This document shows, in pieces, positions 35,112 to 42,915 of a stretch of 64,000 bases of DNA (the stretch's first letter is position 1; each line of letters begins with the position of its first letter). The stretch is from Clostridiales bacterium. Lineage in GTDB: Bacteria; Bacillota; Clostridia; Oscillospirales; Oscillospiraceae. Position numbers and translations under genes: made by a program. Location of the stretch: positions 1 to 64,000 of the forward strand of contig JAHAEW010000004.1 in assembly GCA_018374635.1 (NCBI GenBank), in the 5' to 3' direction. The notes beneath the pieces are model-generated. The model had not been told where the DNA came from. It saw nothing but the letters and a program-made list of their open reading frames with translations, and did not search any database.

Positions 35112-36154
35112 GGTGTTTCCTCTCCTTCTTCAAATGAGACGGCCCATGGCCGCCGGGCCACCGCAACGGTGACCCCGTCCGCCGCCCGCTTGGGGACCAG
35201 CAGTTTTCCCCCCGCCCGCACGGCGGCACGCTCGCAGACATTGTCCACCCCGGTCACCGAGCGGACAAAGGAGGAGGGGGTAAACGCTCCGGGCGTCTCG
35301 GCCAGCTCCTCCGCCGTCCAGACCCGCAGAGACAGTTCCCGCGTCCGGCAGAACTCCAGCAGCCCCGTCTCTTCCTTCTTGAGGTCGATGGTGCTCACCT
35401 GGAACACCGCACGGGGATGGAGCCGGAAGGCCCTCAGGGTCCCCTCCACCGCCCGGGCAATGGCGTCGGCGCTGGTTCCCCTCCGGCAGCCGATGCCCAG
35501 GGTGAGCACCGGCGGGACGAGGCGCAATGTCACCGGGTATGGTGCCTTTTCCGCGTCCGCGGTCAGGGCAATCCCCACCTCAGACGGCTCGGAAGAGAAG
35601 CCATCCGGCCACTCTCCCCGTATAGTAAAATCACTTTGCACCCCTACGGAATCCCCTGCCAGAAGGGCGGCAGACACCCGTTTGGCCGCTGTTTTACTGT
35701 CAATGTATAGTCCTTTACACTTTGCCCAGCTGTCCACCGCGAAGCGGCCGTTCACATCGGTGGCGGTGGAGATGGCTGCCGTGCCGCCCGTGAGCCGGGC
35801 CGCCCGGCGGGCCAGGTCATTGGCCCCGCCCACATGGCCGGAGAGGAGTGGGACCACCCAAGCCCCTCCCTCGTCCACACTGACCACGGCGGGGTCGGCA
35901 TACTTGTCCCTCACCCAGGGGGCAATGGCCCGGACCGCGATGCCGCAGGCCCCCACGAAGAGGAGGCCCTCACAGTCGGCAAAGCGCGCTCCCGTCCAGG
36001 CGGTCAAACACTCGTAGGAGGCTGTCCCCAGCTCCTGGGCCAGCCGCACCGGGAGGGCCAGAGTCACCTCCTCCCCCTGTTCCTCCAGTGCCCGGGCCAG
36101 GGAGTGGGCCAGACCATATCCCCGGCGGGTGAAGGCGGTGAGGGCCAGTCTCAT
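35102..36154 (-). CDS. cbiG: Cobalt-precorrin-5A hydrolase
   Basis: 350 residues. Opens the delta-lactone of cobalt-precorrin-5A releasing acetaldehyde, a step unique to the anaerobic pathway. VFVGACGIAVRAIAPW-type sequence (LLFVGACGIAVRAIAPWVRDK) near residue 65, PLLSGHVGGANDLARR near 103, and a C-terminal domain with LGIGCRRGTSADAI near 225. Overlaps cbiF by ATGA. Confidence 0.94.
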   Translation of the reverse strand: MRLALTAFTRRGYGLAHSLARALEEQGEEVTLALPVRLAQELGTASYECLTAWTGARFADCEGLLFVGACGIAVRAIAPWVRDKYADPAVVSVDEGGAWVVPLLSGHVGGANDLARRAARLTGGTAAISTATDVNGRFAVDSWAKCKGLYIDSKTAAKRVSAALLAGDSVGVQSDFTIRGEWPDGFSSEPSEVGIALTADAEKAPYPVTLRLVPPVLTLGIGCRRGTSADAIARAVEGTLRAFRLHPRAVFQVSTIDLKKEETGLLEFCRTRELSLRVWTAEELAETPGAFTPSSFVRSVTGVDNVCERAAVRAGGKLLVPKRAADGVTVAVARRPWAVSFEEGEETPCE

Positions 36155-36909
36155 GGTTCGCTTCCCTTCCGGCAGCCGTGGGTAAAGGCCGGGTCATAGA
36201 GCTTGGAGCGCTCGTAGTCCTCTCCCAGGAAGCGCCCCACGGTGATGAGGGCAGTCTTGGTGACGCCATGGACGCGGGCGGTCTCCGCCAGGGTGGAGAC
36301 CGTGCAGCGGAATACCCGCTCCTCCGGCCAGGTCGCCTTGTAGACAATGGCCGCCGGGGTGTCGTGGGCATATCCTCCGGCCATCAGCTCCCGCTCCACC
36401 TCCTCCAGCAAACCCGTGGAGAGGAAGAGCACCATGGTGCAGCCGTGGCTGGCCATCTTGCGCAGCGCCTCTCCCTCGGGCACCGGCGTGCGCCCCGCCA
36501 TGCGGGTGATGATCACGCTCTGGGAGACGTCGGGCAGGGTGTACTCCGCCTGAAGCGCGGCCGCCGCTCCGGAAAAGGAGGAGACGCCCGGCGTCACGTC
36601 ATAGGAGATCCCATCGGCGTCCAGGGCGTCCATCTGCTCCCGGATGGCCCCGTAGAGGGAGGGATCTCCCGTATGCAGACGCACGGTGGTTCTGCCCGCC
36701 GCCTCCGCCTCCCGCATGACAGCCAGGACCTCCTCCAGCGTCATGGAGGCGCTGTCGTAGACCTGGCATCCCTCTCTGCGGTACTCCAGCAGGGCCGGAT
36801 TGACCAGACTCCCCGCGTAGATGATCACGTCGGCCTCCCCCAGGAGGCGGGCCCCCCGGACTGTGATCAGGTCGGCCGCGCCCGGTCCGGCGCCAATAAA
36901 ATGGATCAT
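36151..36909 (-). CDS. cbiF: Cobalt-precorrin-4 C11-methyltransferase
   Basis: 252 residues. IGAGPGAADLITVRGARLL at the N-terminus, RLHTGDPSLYGAIREQMD near residue 77, VTPGVSSFSGAAAAL near 103: CbiF/CobM signatures. Overlaps cbiD and cbiG by 4 bp each, keeping tight translational coupling. Confidence 0.95.
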   Translation of the reverse strand: MIHFIGAGPGAADLITVRGARLLGEADVIIYAGSLVNPALLEYRREGCQVYDSASMTLEEVLAVMREAEAAGRTTVRLHTGDPSLYGAIREQMDALDADGISYDVTPGVSSFSGAAAALQAEYTLPDVSQSVIITRMAGRTPVPEGEALRKMASHGCTMVLFLSTGLLEEVERELMAGGYAHDTPAAIVYKATWPEERVFRCTVSTLAETARVHGVTKTALITVGRFLGEDYERSKLYDPAFTHGCRKGSEP

Positions 36910-38060
36910 AAGGATTCTCCTTCCCCGCGCCTGTGGCGCGCCAGCAGTTTAGCGGCCCCCGGGGTCTGCCCCAGCAGGCCGAAGCGGTTGGAAAAAACCA
37001 CCGCCTGAATTTCCATCTCCTCCCCCGCCCGGTTTCGGAGATTTTCATAGAGCGCCCCGGTCAGAGACGCCGTCACGTCCTCCCGCAGCCCCGCCTCTTC
37101 CAGACAGTCCAGGGCGGCGTCGGTAGTGGCCGCGGCAAAAACCTGCTCCACCAGTTTCCGGGGCGCACCGCACAGGGCGGCGTGGGCGGCCATAGTCTCC
37201 CGGCGGCCGTCCGCCGTCCGGGAGTGGGTGTTCATGGCGCCGCCGGCCACCTTTACCAGCTTGCCCAGATGTCCCACCAGCAGGAAGCTGGAAAAGCCCA
37301 GCCCAGCCGCGTGGTCGACGGCCGCGCCCAGGTAGTTGCTGCAGGAGATGCAGCCCCCGGTCTCCAGCCCCAGATGGTCCCGGGCGTAGTCCTCCCCGTA
37401 GTTGCCCGGCGTGACCAGCAGATGTCGCACCCCGGCGGCATGGGCCATGTCCAGTTCCAGAGTGATGGAATCCACCAGCGCCGCCTCGCTCATGGGGCGG
37501 ACGATCCCGCTGGTCCCCAGAATGGAGATCCCTCCCTGGATGCCCAGCCGGGGATTGAAGGTCTTGCGGGCCAGCGCAGCCCCGCCGGGGACCGAGATGA
37601 CCGCCTCCAGGCCGCCACTGGCTCCCGCTTCCCGCAGGGCTTCCGCAAGCTGCCCGGCGATCATCCGGCGGGGGGTGGAATTGATGGCCGCCGCGCCGGG
37701 AGGCTGGTCCAGCCCGGGCCGGGTCACCCGGCCCACACCTTCTCCCCCATCCACCCGCAGAGCGCCGTCGCCGCGCCGGGATACCCTGGCATAGATCCGC
37801 ATGCCGTCGGTCACGTCCGGGTCGTCCCCGCCGTCTTTTTCCACGGCGCACATGGCCCAGTCCACCCCGGCGGACCAGTCCAGCAGCTCCACCCGCACCC
37901 GCACGCCCGCGGGGGTGTCGATCTCCACCCCGGCCGGACGGACGCCGGTCAGCAGGGCCTGGGCCGCTCCCCGGGCGGCTGCCGCGGCACATGTCCCGGT
38001 GGTATAGCCGCAGCGCAGCCGCTGCCGCCCTACCGGGATATAGTATTCCAGTTTCGGCAT
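36906..38060 (-). CDS. cbiD: Cobalt-precorrin-5B C1-methyltransferase
   Basis: 384 residues from MPKLEYYIPVG; GGAGGTGG immediately upstream fixes the start, 15 nt after the riboswitch terminator. LRCGYTTGTCAAAAARGAAQ near residue 15, STPRRMIAGQLAEAL near 125, GTSGIVRPMSEAAL near 180 and VGHLGKLVKVAGG near 270 are CbiD signatures. First gene of the 13-gene cobalt-early corrin operon. Confidence 0.95.
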   Translation of the reverse strand: MPKLEYYIPVGRQRLRCGYTTGTCAAAAARGAAQALLTGVRPAGVEIDTPAGVRVRVELLDWSAGVDWAMCAVEKDGGDDPDVTDGMRIYARVSRRGDGALRVDGGEGVGRVTRPGLDQPPGAAAINSTPRRMIAGQLAEALREAGASGGLEAVISVPGGAALARKTFNPRLGIQGGISILGTSGIVRPMSEAALVDSITLELDMAHAAGVRHLLVTPGNYGEDYARDHLGLETGGCISCSNYLGAAVDHAAGLGFSSFLLVGHLGKLVKVAGGAMNTHSRTADGRRETMAAHAALCGAPRKLVEQVFAAATTDAALDCLEEAGLREDVTASLTGALYENLRNRAGEEMEIQAVVFSNRFGLLGQTPGAAKLLARHRRGEGESL

Positions 38061-38074
38061 GCTCCACCTCCACA

Positions 38075-38104
38075 GAAAAAAGCCCGTCTCCAGAGGAGAC
38101 GGGC
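38075..38104 (-). terminator. Riboswitch terminator before cbiD
   Basis: Perfect 10-bp stem GCCCGTCTCC / GGAGACGGGC with TTTTTT after it on the minus strand, between the B12 aptamer and the cbiD ribosome-binding site. It is the expression platform of the riboswitch: transcription stops here when cobalamin is bound. Confidence 0.9.
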
Positions 38105-38159
38105 CGCAGATCTGCACAGGCAAACAGCGGCGCTCTCCACCTCAGAGCGACGTCAACCA

Positions 38160-38325
38160 AAAGGCGGTCTCCTGGCTTGCGCTTCATCCTCCGGCATCCC
38201 TTTTCGGCAGAGCCAATGGGTAATGACGCCTTTGTCCACGCTTACAGTAGAGGTAAGACTGCGCCGGATTTTCACCGGCTTCCCTTTTCAGCGGCGAGAC
38301 CTCGCCGCACCTTTTGGCAGTTACT
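38160..38325 (-). ncRNA. Cobalamin riboswitch controlling the cbiD-cbiK operon
   Basis: On the minus strand: AAGGGAAGCCGGTGAAAATCC (38268-38288), GCAGTCTTACCTCTACTGTAAG, and the B12 box AAGCCAGGAGACCGCC at 38163-38178, in the normal order. A terminator follows at 38075-38104 and a promoter precedes at 38333-38361. Confidence 0.95.
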
Positions 38326-38332
38326 AGACATT

Positions 38333-38361
38333 AGTATAACCATATCCCCGCAGAATGTAAA
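38333..38361 (-). promoter_or_regulatory. Promoter of the cbiD operon
   Basis: TTTACA (38356-38361) and TATACT (38333-38338), 17-bp spacer, directly upstream of the riboswitch aptamer on the minus strand. Confidence 0.8.
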
Positions 38362-38395
38362 GTAGATTGTCTATTTTGTATACAGATTTCCCCAT

Positions 38396-38436
38396 AAAAA
38401 TATCCTGCGGACGGGGACAGCCTCCCATCCGCAGGA
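38396..38436 (-). terminator. Terminator of the two-component operon
   Basis: Stem TCCTGCGGA / TCCGCAGGA with inner GGG/CCC pairs, then ATTTTTA on the minus strand, just after the histidine kinase stop. Separates it from the cbiD promoter. Confidence 0.85.
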
Positions 38437-38443
38437 CATATAT

Positions 38444-40579
38444 TCAGACCGGCTCCGCTTCTTTCGGAGAGACTGCCGCGATGCGCGGGAATTCCACCTT
38501 CACCGTAAAGAGATCGGCTTCCGTCCACAGCCGGAAGGTCCCCCCGCAGGCCTCGGTAAAACTCTTGGCGATGGCCAGGCCCAGGCCGCTTCCGCCGTCG
38601 CTGCGGCTCTCATCGCCCCGGACAAAGCGCTCGGTGAAGTCTTTCCCCCGGGGCAGCTCCTCCCGGGAGATGTTCTGGACGCACACCCGTCCCCTCTCCC
38701 CGTTGGTCTCCAGGGTGAGGTAGGCCCGGGAGCCCTCCAGACTGTACTGGAGCACATTCTGAATCAGGTTTTGAAAGACCCGGTAGAGCCGGTCGCCGTC
38801 CGCCCGGATGAGGACCGGCTCCGCCGGGAGCCGGGTACGCAGATCCAGACCGCTTGCGGCGATGGGCTCGGCCTGGTCGGCCAGGGTCTGCCGCAGCAGC
38901 TTGGCCAGGTCCAGCTCCTCCCAGTGGAGATTCAGATTTCCGGAGGCCGCCTTGCTCACGTCAAAGACCTCCTGTACCATGTTTTTCAGTCGCTGGGCCT
39001 TGTCGTTGAGGATGGTCACATAGTCCCGCACATGGTCGGGCAGTTCCTCCTCTTCCAGAAGGGCCGCATAGCTCAGGATAGAGGTCAGCGGGGTCTTGAG
39101 GTCGTGGGAGACGTTGGTAATGAGCTCCACCTTCATCCGCTCGCTGCGCAGCTGCTCCTCCACCGCCTGCTGAAGGCCGCTGTCGATGTCGGCCACCGCC
39201 CGGGAGAGCCCGGCAAGCGGGCGCTCCGCCGCCAGCATGGTCCCCTGCTGTTTCCTGCGCACCGCCTCGATCTGATCAGAGAGGGCCCCCAGGTCTTCGA
39301 TCATCGCCCGCTCCTCCTTCCAGTGGAGAAAGACGATCCCCAGCAGCACCAGTCCTGCCAGCCCGATCAGGAATGGGACCCACACCCCGATCGATCCGCT
39401 GTGCCAGGCCGACAGGAACAACTCCAGGTCAAAGGCCGCGGCCCCCAGGGCCAAAATCACCACGGCCATCAGGTGGACCACTCCGCCCCGCATGGCCCGG
39501 CGCTGGAGGGGCAGGTCCAACCCATCTCCCCGCAGCTTTCCCGCCAGCCAGCCGCAGAAGCTCACCCGGCACAGGCGGCCCCGGTTGCAGAGGAAGTCGT
39601 TGAGGTAAAACACCAGAACCCAGCACAGGCCGATGGCAAAGACCAAGAAAATAGGATCAGCAATATAGGACAGGGACACCATCAGCGGTCCCACCAGGAG
39701 CGCCAGGAGGAGCAGCTTGATCTCCAGCCAGATCTTCCCCGTGAGGCGTCCGGCCGCCCGGAAGGTCAGAGCCATCCAGCGCCGCCACAGGAGGCTCCAC
39801 ACCACCAGCGCCACACCCAGCAGGAAGTAGCCTGCCACGACACATACCGCAAGGCGCATGGTGTACAGGGTATCGGCTACATCATAGAGCCCCATGGAGT
39901 GGTAAAAATACACCGGTGTCTGGGCGGCAGTCAGACGGATGGTCACACCTTCCCACGGCTCCCCGGTGTCAGCGTCAGGCTCCTCCCCGCCAGTCTCCCC
40001 AGGGACCGCTGTCGCCATTGGTGTGGCCGCCCCAGTGATACCGGAGAAATCAAAGCCCCAGCCGCTGTCCGTCCAGCCTCCGCCCACGAAAAGCTCGGTG
40101 TCCAGATTGCGGTAGCCGGGCAGCTCCCACTGCTCCCACTGGTCCCGGTAGACCTCGTCTCCATAGACATCCACCTCGGCGCCGTCCTTCCAGATCTGCA
40201 CCTTGCCGTCCTGGTACTCCAGGTAGAAATTATAGCCCGGTTCCTGATGTCCCGTCAGATTTCCCGTGATGCCGTTGAGGTTGCCGGCCAACAGCTTCTC
40301 ATCCTGCCAAATCCCCCAGCGGAGGTTCTCATCCTGGAAGCAGGATGTCTCTTCCCCGGTCAGCACAAACTCCAGCATGGCACGCAGGTCATAGCTGATC
40401 TCCCTGCGGAAGCGCCGGGTATCCTGATAGTCGCTGCGGAAGCTGTCCGCAACATCACCCAGTTCCAGACTACTGGCGCCCAACAGTCCGATACCTCCAA
40501 AAATGGCCATGAGCGTCAGTCCGATCAGGAGGAACAGCACACTCAAAATACCTTTACTTTTTTTCCATTTTGTATCCAA
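38444..40579 (-). CDS. Multi-pass membrane sensor histidine kinase
   Basis: 711 residues, TTG start coupled to the regulator gene (26-bp overlap). First helix at about 12-34, an extracellular domain of about 190 residues rich in Asp/Glu/Trp, then further membrane segments around 228-252, 275-325, 370-390 and 398-418. HisKA follows with LITNVSHDLKTPLTS (phospho-His 492), then HATPase with QNLIQNVLQYS (N-box) and GGSGLGLAIAKSF. The arrangement recalls VanS-like kinases of Clostridia. The stimulus cannot be read from sequence; neighbouring genes give no clear target. Confidence 0.9.
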   Translation of the reverse strand: MDTKWKKSKGILSVLFLLIGLTLMAIFGGIGLLGASSLELGDVADSFRSDYQDTRRFRREISYDLRAMLEFVLTGEETSCFQDENLRWGIWQDEKLLAGNLNGITGNLTGHQEPGYNFYLEYQDGKVQIWKDGAEVDVYGDEVYRDQWEQWELPGYRNLDTELFVGGGWTDSGWGFDFSGITGAATPMATAVPGETGGEEPDADTGEPWEGVTIRLTAAQTPVYFYHSMGLYDVADTLYTMRLAVCVVAGYFLLGVALVVWSLLWRRWMALTFRAAGRLTGKIWLEIKLLLLALLVGPLMVSLSYIADPIFLVFAIGLCWVLVFYLNDFLCNRGRLCRVSFCGWLAGKLRGDGLDLPLQRRAMRGGVVHLMAVVILALGAAAFDLELFLSAWHSGSIGVWVPFLIGLAGLVLLGIVFLHWKEERAMIEDLGALSDQIEAVRRKQQGTMLAAERPLAGLSRAVADIDSGLQQAVEEQLRSERMKVELITNVSHDLKTPLTSILSYAALLEEEELPDHVRDYVTILNDKAQRLKNMVQEVFDVSKAASGNLNLHWEELDLAKLLRQTLADQAEPIAASGLDLRTRLPAEPVLIRADGDRLYRVFQNLIQNVLQYSLEGSRAYLTLETNGERGRVCVQNISREELPRGKDFTERFVRGDESRSDGGSGLGLAIAKSFTEACGGTFRLWTEADLFTVKVEFPRIAAVSPKEAEPV

Positions 40580-41255
40580 TGCCCCACACCACCTTTAAAT
40601 ACTCCGGTTCCTTTGGATTGAGTTCGATCTTCTCCCGGATGTGCCGGATATGGACCATGACCGTGTTTTCCGAGGCATAGGCCTCCTCCCCGTCCCACAC
40701 CCGGCGGTAGATCTCCTCAGCCGGAAAGATCCGTCCCAGATTGCGCATCAACAGATCCACGATGCGGGTCTCAGTAGCGGTGAGTCGGACCGGTTCTCCA
40801 TCCACCCGAAGCTCCAGCGCCTCCGGCAAATAGGTGAGACGGCCGTTGACAATCTCTCCGCTCCGCTCTTCCGCATGGACATCCCCCAGCCGGGTATACC
40901 GCCGCAGCTGACTGCGGACCCGGGCCAGCAGCTCCTGGGGATTGTAGGGCTTGGACACATAGTCGTCGGCCCCCATGGAGAGTCCCAGGATCTTGTCGCT
41001 GTCCTCGCTCTTGGCGGAGAGCACGATGATGGGCAGGTTCCGTTTCTCCCGGATCTTCATCAGGGCGGAGAGCCCGTCCAGCCTGGGCATCATCACGTCC
41101 AGCAGGATGAGCTGTACCGAGCGCTCACAGGCCAGCTCCAGCGCCTCCAGGCCGTTGTAGGCCCGCAGCACCCGGTATCCCTCCTTCTCCAGCAGCAGGG
41201 CAATGGCCTGGACAATCTCCCGGTCGTCATCCACTACCAGTACACACGCTTCCAT
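40554..41255 (-). CDS. OmpR/PhoB-family response regulator
   Basis: 233 residues. Receiver domain 1-120 with acidic pocket VVDDDRE, phospho-Asp in LILLDVMMPRLDG (near 53) and Lys in YVSKPYNPQEL (near 104). C-terminal winged-helix domain 135-233 (RLTATETRIVDLLMRN, ...ENTVMVHIRHIREKIE). GGAGGAG before the ATG. Co-transcribed with the kinase. A tandem repeat upstream may be its own binding site. Confidence 0.94.
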   Translation of the reverse strand: MEACVLVVDDDREIVQAIALLLEKEGYRVLRAYNGLEALELACERSVQLILLDVMMPRLDGLSALMKIREKRNLPIIVLSAKSEDSDKILGLSMGADDYVSKPYNPQELLARVRSQLRRYTRLGDVHAEERSGEIVNGRLTYLPEALELRVDGEPVRLTATETRIVDLLMRNLGRIFPAEEIYRRVWDGEEAYASENTVMVHIRHIREKIELNPKEPEYLKVVWGIGYKMEKK

Positions 41256-41352
41256 TTAGACATCTCCTCCACCGTTTGAACTTCCCCGATCGGTCCCGAT
41301 CTCCTTCCGGCAAGGATAGGATAACAGGCGCTTCTTATGGTTTTCCAGGGGC

Positions 41353-41371
41353 ATTTCTTAGCAATTTCTTA
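41353..41371. promoter_or_regulatory. Tandem repeat upstream of the response regulator
   Basis: ATTTCTTA occurs twice with an 11-bp period (41353-41360 and 41364-41371), about 100 bp upstream of the regulator gene. Direct repeats one helical turn apart are the normal target of OmpR/PhoB regulators, so autoregulation is plausible. Confidence 0.5.
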
Positions 41372-41417
41372 ACGCTATCCCATCATAGCATTTGATCCGT
41401 CCGCCGTCAAAGGGCAT

Positions 41418-41454
41418 AAAAAAACGTGCGTGCCCCGATTGGGACACGCACGTT
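41418..41454 (-). terminator. Terminator of the rplJL operon
   Basis: Stem AACGTGCGTGCCCC / GGGACACGCACGTT (one mismatch) followed by TTTTTTT on the minus strand, just after rplL. Confidence 0.92.
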
Positions 41455-41475
41455 GCAGTACAGCAAGAGAAACTC

Positions 41476-41856
41476 TTACTTCAGCTCGACCTTGGCGCCG
41501 GCCTCCTCGAGCTTCTTCTTCATCTCCTCGGCCTCGTCCTTGGAGACGCCCTCCTTCAGAGCCTTGGGAGCGCCCTCGACCAGGCCCTTGGCGTCAGCCA
41601 GGCCCAGGCCGGTGATCTCGCGGACAACCTTGATGACCTTGATCTTAGCAGCAGCGTCGAAGCCGGCCAGAACCACGTCGAACTCGGTCTTCTCAGCAGC
41701 AGCCTCGCCGCCGGCAGCGCCGCCAGCAGCGGGAGCGGCCATAGCAGCAGCGGAAACGCCGAACTCCTCCTCCAGAGCGTGCACCAGCTCGGACAGCTCC
41801 AGAACAGTCAGGCCCTTAACCTCTTCAATCAAAGCAGTGATCTTCTCGCTAGCCAT
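41476..41856 (-). CDS. rplL: 50S ribosomal protein L7/L12
   Basis: 126 residues from MASEKITALIEE; TAGGAGGT precedes this ATG. N-terminal dimerisation helices (1-32), Ala/Gly/Pro hinge (about 36-55), and the C-terminal factor-binding domain (TEFDVVLAGFDAAAKIKVIKVVREITGLGL...). Forms the ribosomal stalk with L10 that recruits translation factors. Downstream of rplJ. Confidence 0.98.
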   Translation of the reverse strand: MASEKITALIEEVKGLTVLELSELVHALEEEFGVSAAAMAAPAAGGAAGGEAAAEKTEFDVVLAGFDAAAKIKVIKVVREITGLGLADAKGLVEGAPKALKEGVSKDEAEEMKKKLEEAGAKVELK

Positions 41857-41901
41857 GATAAGATACCTCCTAAATTCAATCATTTAAAAAATAAGTTTGA
41901 G

Positions 41902-41926
41902 TCTCCCCAGTGCGGGGATGCGGGGA
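41902..41926 (-). other. Structured motif in the rplJ-rplL gap
   Basis: As RNA this reads CCCCGCATCCCCGCACTGGGG; a CCCC/GGGG hairpin can form. A near copy lies in the nusG-rplK gap (44105-44131), and the 12-mer GCATCCCCGCAC recurs at 45931-45942. No known element is recognised. Confidence 0.4.
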
Positions 41927-41963
41927 ACAGAACCGCTGTCAGGCGGGTACCGATGTACCAGCC

Positions 41964-42509
41964 TTACTCGGCAGCGGGAGCCTCCTCGGCGGGAGCAGCC
42001 TCGACGAAGCCGCCCTTCTCCTCGGCGATCGCCTTGAGGACGATGGCCAGGCTGGTGATGGGAGCCAGCATGGTGCCCAGAACCTGAGCCTGCAGGACTT
42101 CCTTGGAAGGCAGGTCGGACAGAGCCTTGATCTCATCCAGAGACAGCACCTTGCCGTCCATGAAACCGGCCTTGATGGTGAACTTCTCGCCGTTGAACTG
42201 CTTGGCGAACTTCGCGATCACACGCATGGGAGCGATGGGATCACCATGGCTCAGGGCCAGAGAAGTGGTACCATTCAGAACGGAATCCATCTCCTCCAGA
42301 CCCACGTTGTTGATGGCGAAACGAACCAGGGTGTTCTTCACAACAGCGTAGTCCAGCTCGTTCTTGCGGCACTCGGCACGCAGGGCGGTATCCTCGGCAA
42401 CGGTGATACCCTTATAGTCCACCAGAACACCGCTGGCAGCGTTCTTCAGCTTCTCAGTCAGGTCGGCGACAATGGCCTGCTTCTCACTCAGAACCTTTGC
42501 GTTAGGCAT
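41964..42509 (-). CDS. rplJ: 50S ribosomal protein L10
   Basis: 181 residues. SEKQAIVADLTEKLKNAASGVLVDYKGITV at the N-terminus; RNA-binding globular domain to about 130 and an L12-binding C-terminal helix (ITSLAIVLKAIAEEKGG). GGAGGTG ribosome-binding site. The message carries an L10 leader and attenuator upstream, consistent with autoregulation. Confidence 0.97.
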   Translation of the reverse strand: MPNAKVLSEKQAIVADLTEKLKNAASGVLVDYKGITVAEDTALRAECRKNELDYAVVKNTLVRFAINNVGLEEMDSVLNGTTSLALSHGDPIAPMRVIAKFAKQFNGEKFTIKAGFMDGKVLSLDEIKALSDLPSKEVLQAQVLGTMLAPITSLAIVLKAIAEEKGGFVEAAPAEEAPAAE

Positions 42510-42531
42510 GTGGGATTCACCTCCATGAAAT

Positions 42532-42571
42532 AAAAAATGCTATTCTCATGCTCAAAGCACGAAAACAGCAC
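42532..42571 (-). terminator. Attenuator between L10 leader and rplJ
   Basis: Extended stem GTGCTGTTTTC / GAGAATAGCAT (with G-U pairs) capped by GTGCT/AGCAT, followed by TTTTTTA on the minus strand, 20 nt before the rplJ ribosome-binding site. Placed to act with the leader as a transcription attenuator. Confidence 0.75.
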
Positions 42572-42574
42572 AAA

Positions 42575-42635
42575 GAAAGCTTCTTCACTTGCTGCATTCT
42601 CGGCGGGGCTTATGGCCGCCCGCTGTCTTTGAACA
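42575..42635 (-). ncRNA. Ribosomal protein L10 leader
   Basis: The minus strand shows the L10-leader core CAAAGACAGCGGGCG...CCCCGCCGAGAATGC, where GCGGG pairs with CCCGC around a short loop, a few nucleotides into the transcript. L10-L12 binds this element in many bacteria and represses rplJL. Confidence 0.78.
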
Positions 42636-42643
42636 CGGGAATT

Positions 42644-42672
42644 ATTATATCACCCCGGACAGGCTATGTCAA
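42644..42672 (-). promoter_or_regulatory. rplJL promoter
   Basis: Perfect TTGACA (42667-42672) and TATAAT (42644-42649) with a 17-bp spacer on the minus strand. Gives rplJ-rplL transcription independent of rplK-rplA. Confidence 0.92.
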
Positions 42673-42699
42673 GCATAACCTGTCCGGAAATGATCTTTT

Positions 42700-42915
42700 T
42701 TGTGGGGCTGCGCCGGATGGCTCATCTCCCCGGCTTGTCACGCTACGGCTTGCGCACGATCTGGGCGCGGCCTTCGCGCTTCTTGGGCACGCTCCGCACC
42801 CTCCGCTACGGCACACTGCGCCCCGCTCCGCCGGAAATGCCGCTTCCCCTACGGGGTCGCCTGTTTCCCGGTCTGCGCGGTTCACTGTGTGCCTGCTCCG
42901 GGCGCTTCGCGCTTC
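42700..42915. repeat. GC-rich intergenic block between rplA and the rplJ promoter
   Basis: A 216-bp stretch of high GC with no coding signal. An exact 13-bp direct repeat CTTCGCGCTTCTT occurs at 42772-42784 and 42905-42917, the second copy running into the rplA stop codon. Composition (runs of CGCTCCGC, CTTCGCG) differs from both neighbours. It looks like a dispersed non-coding repeat inserted between the two ribosomal protein units; copies elsewhere cannot be checked here. Confidence 0.4.
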
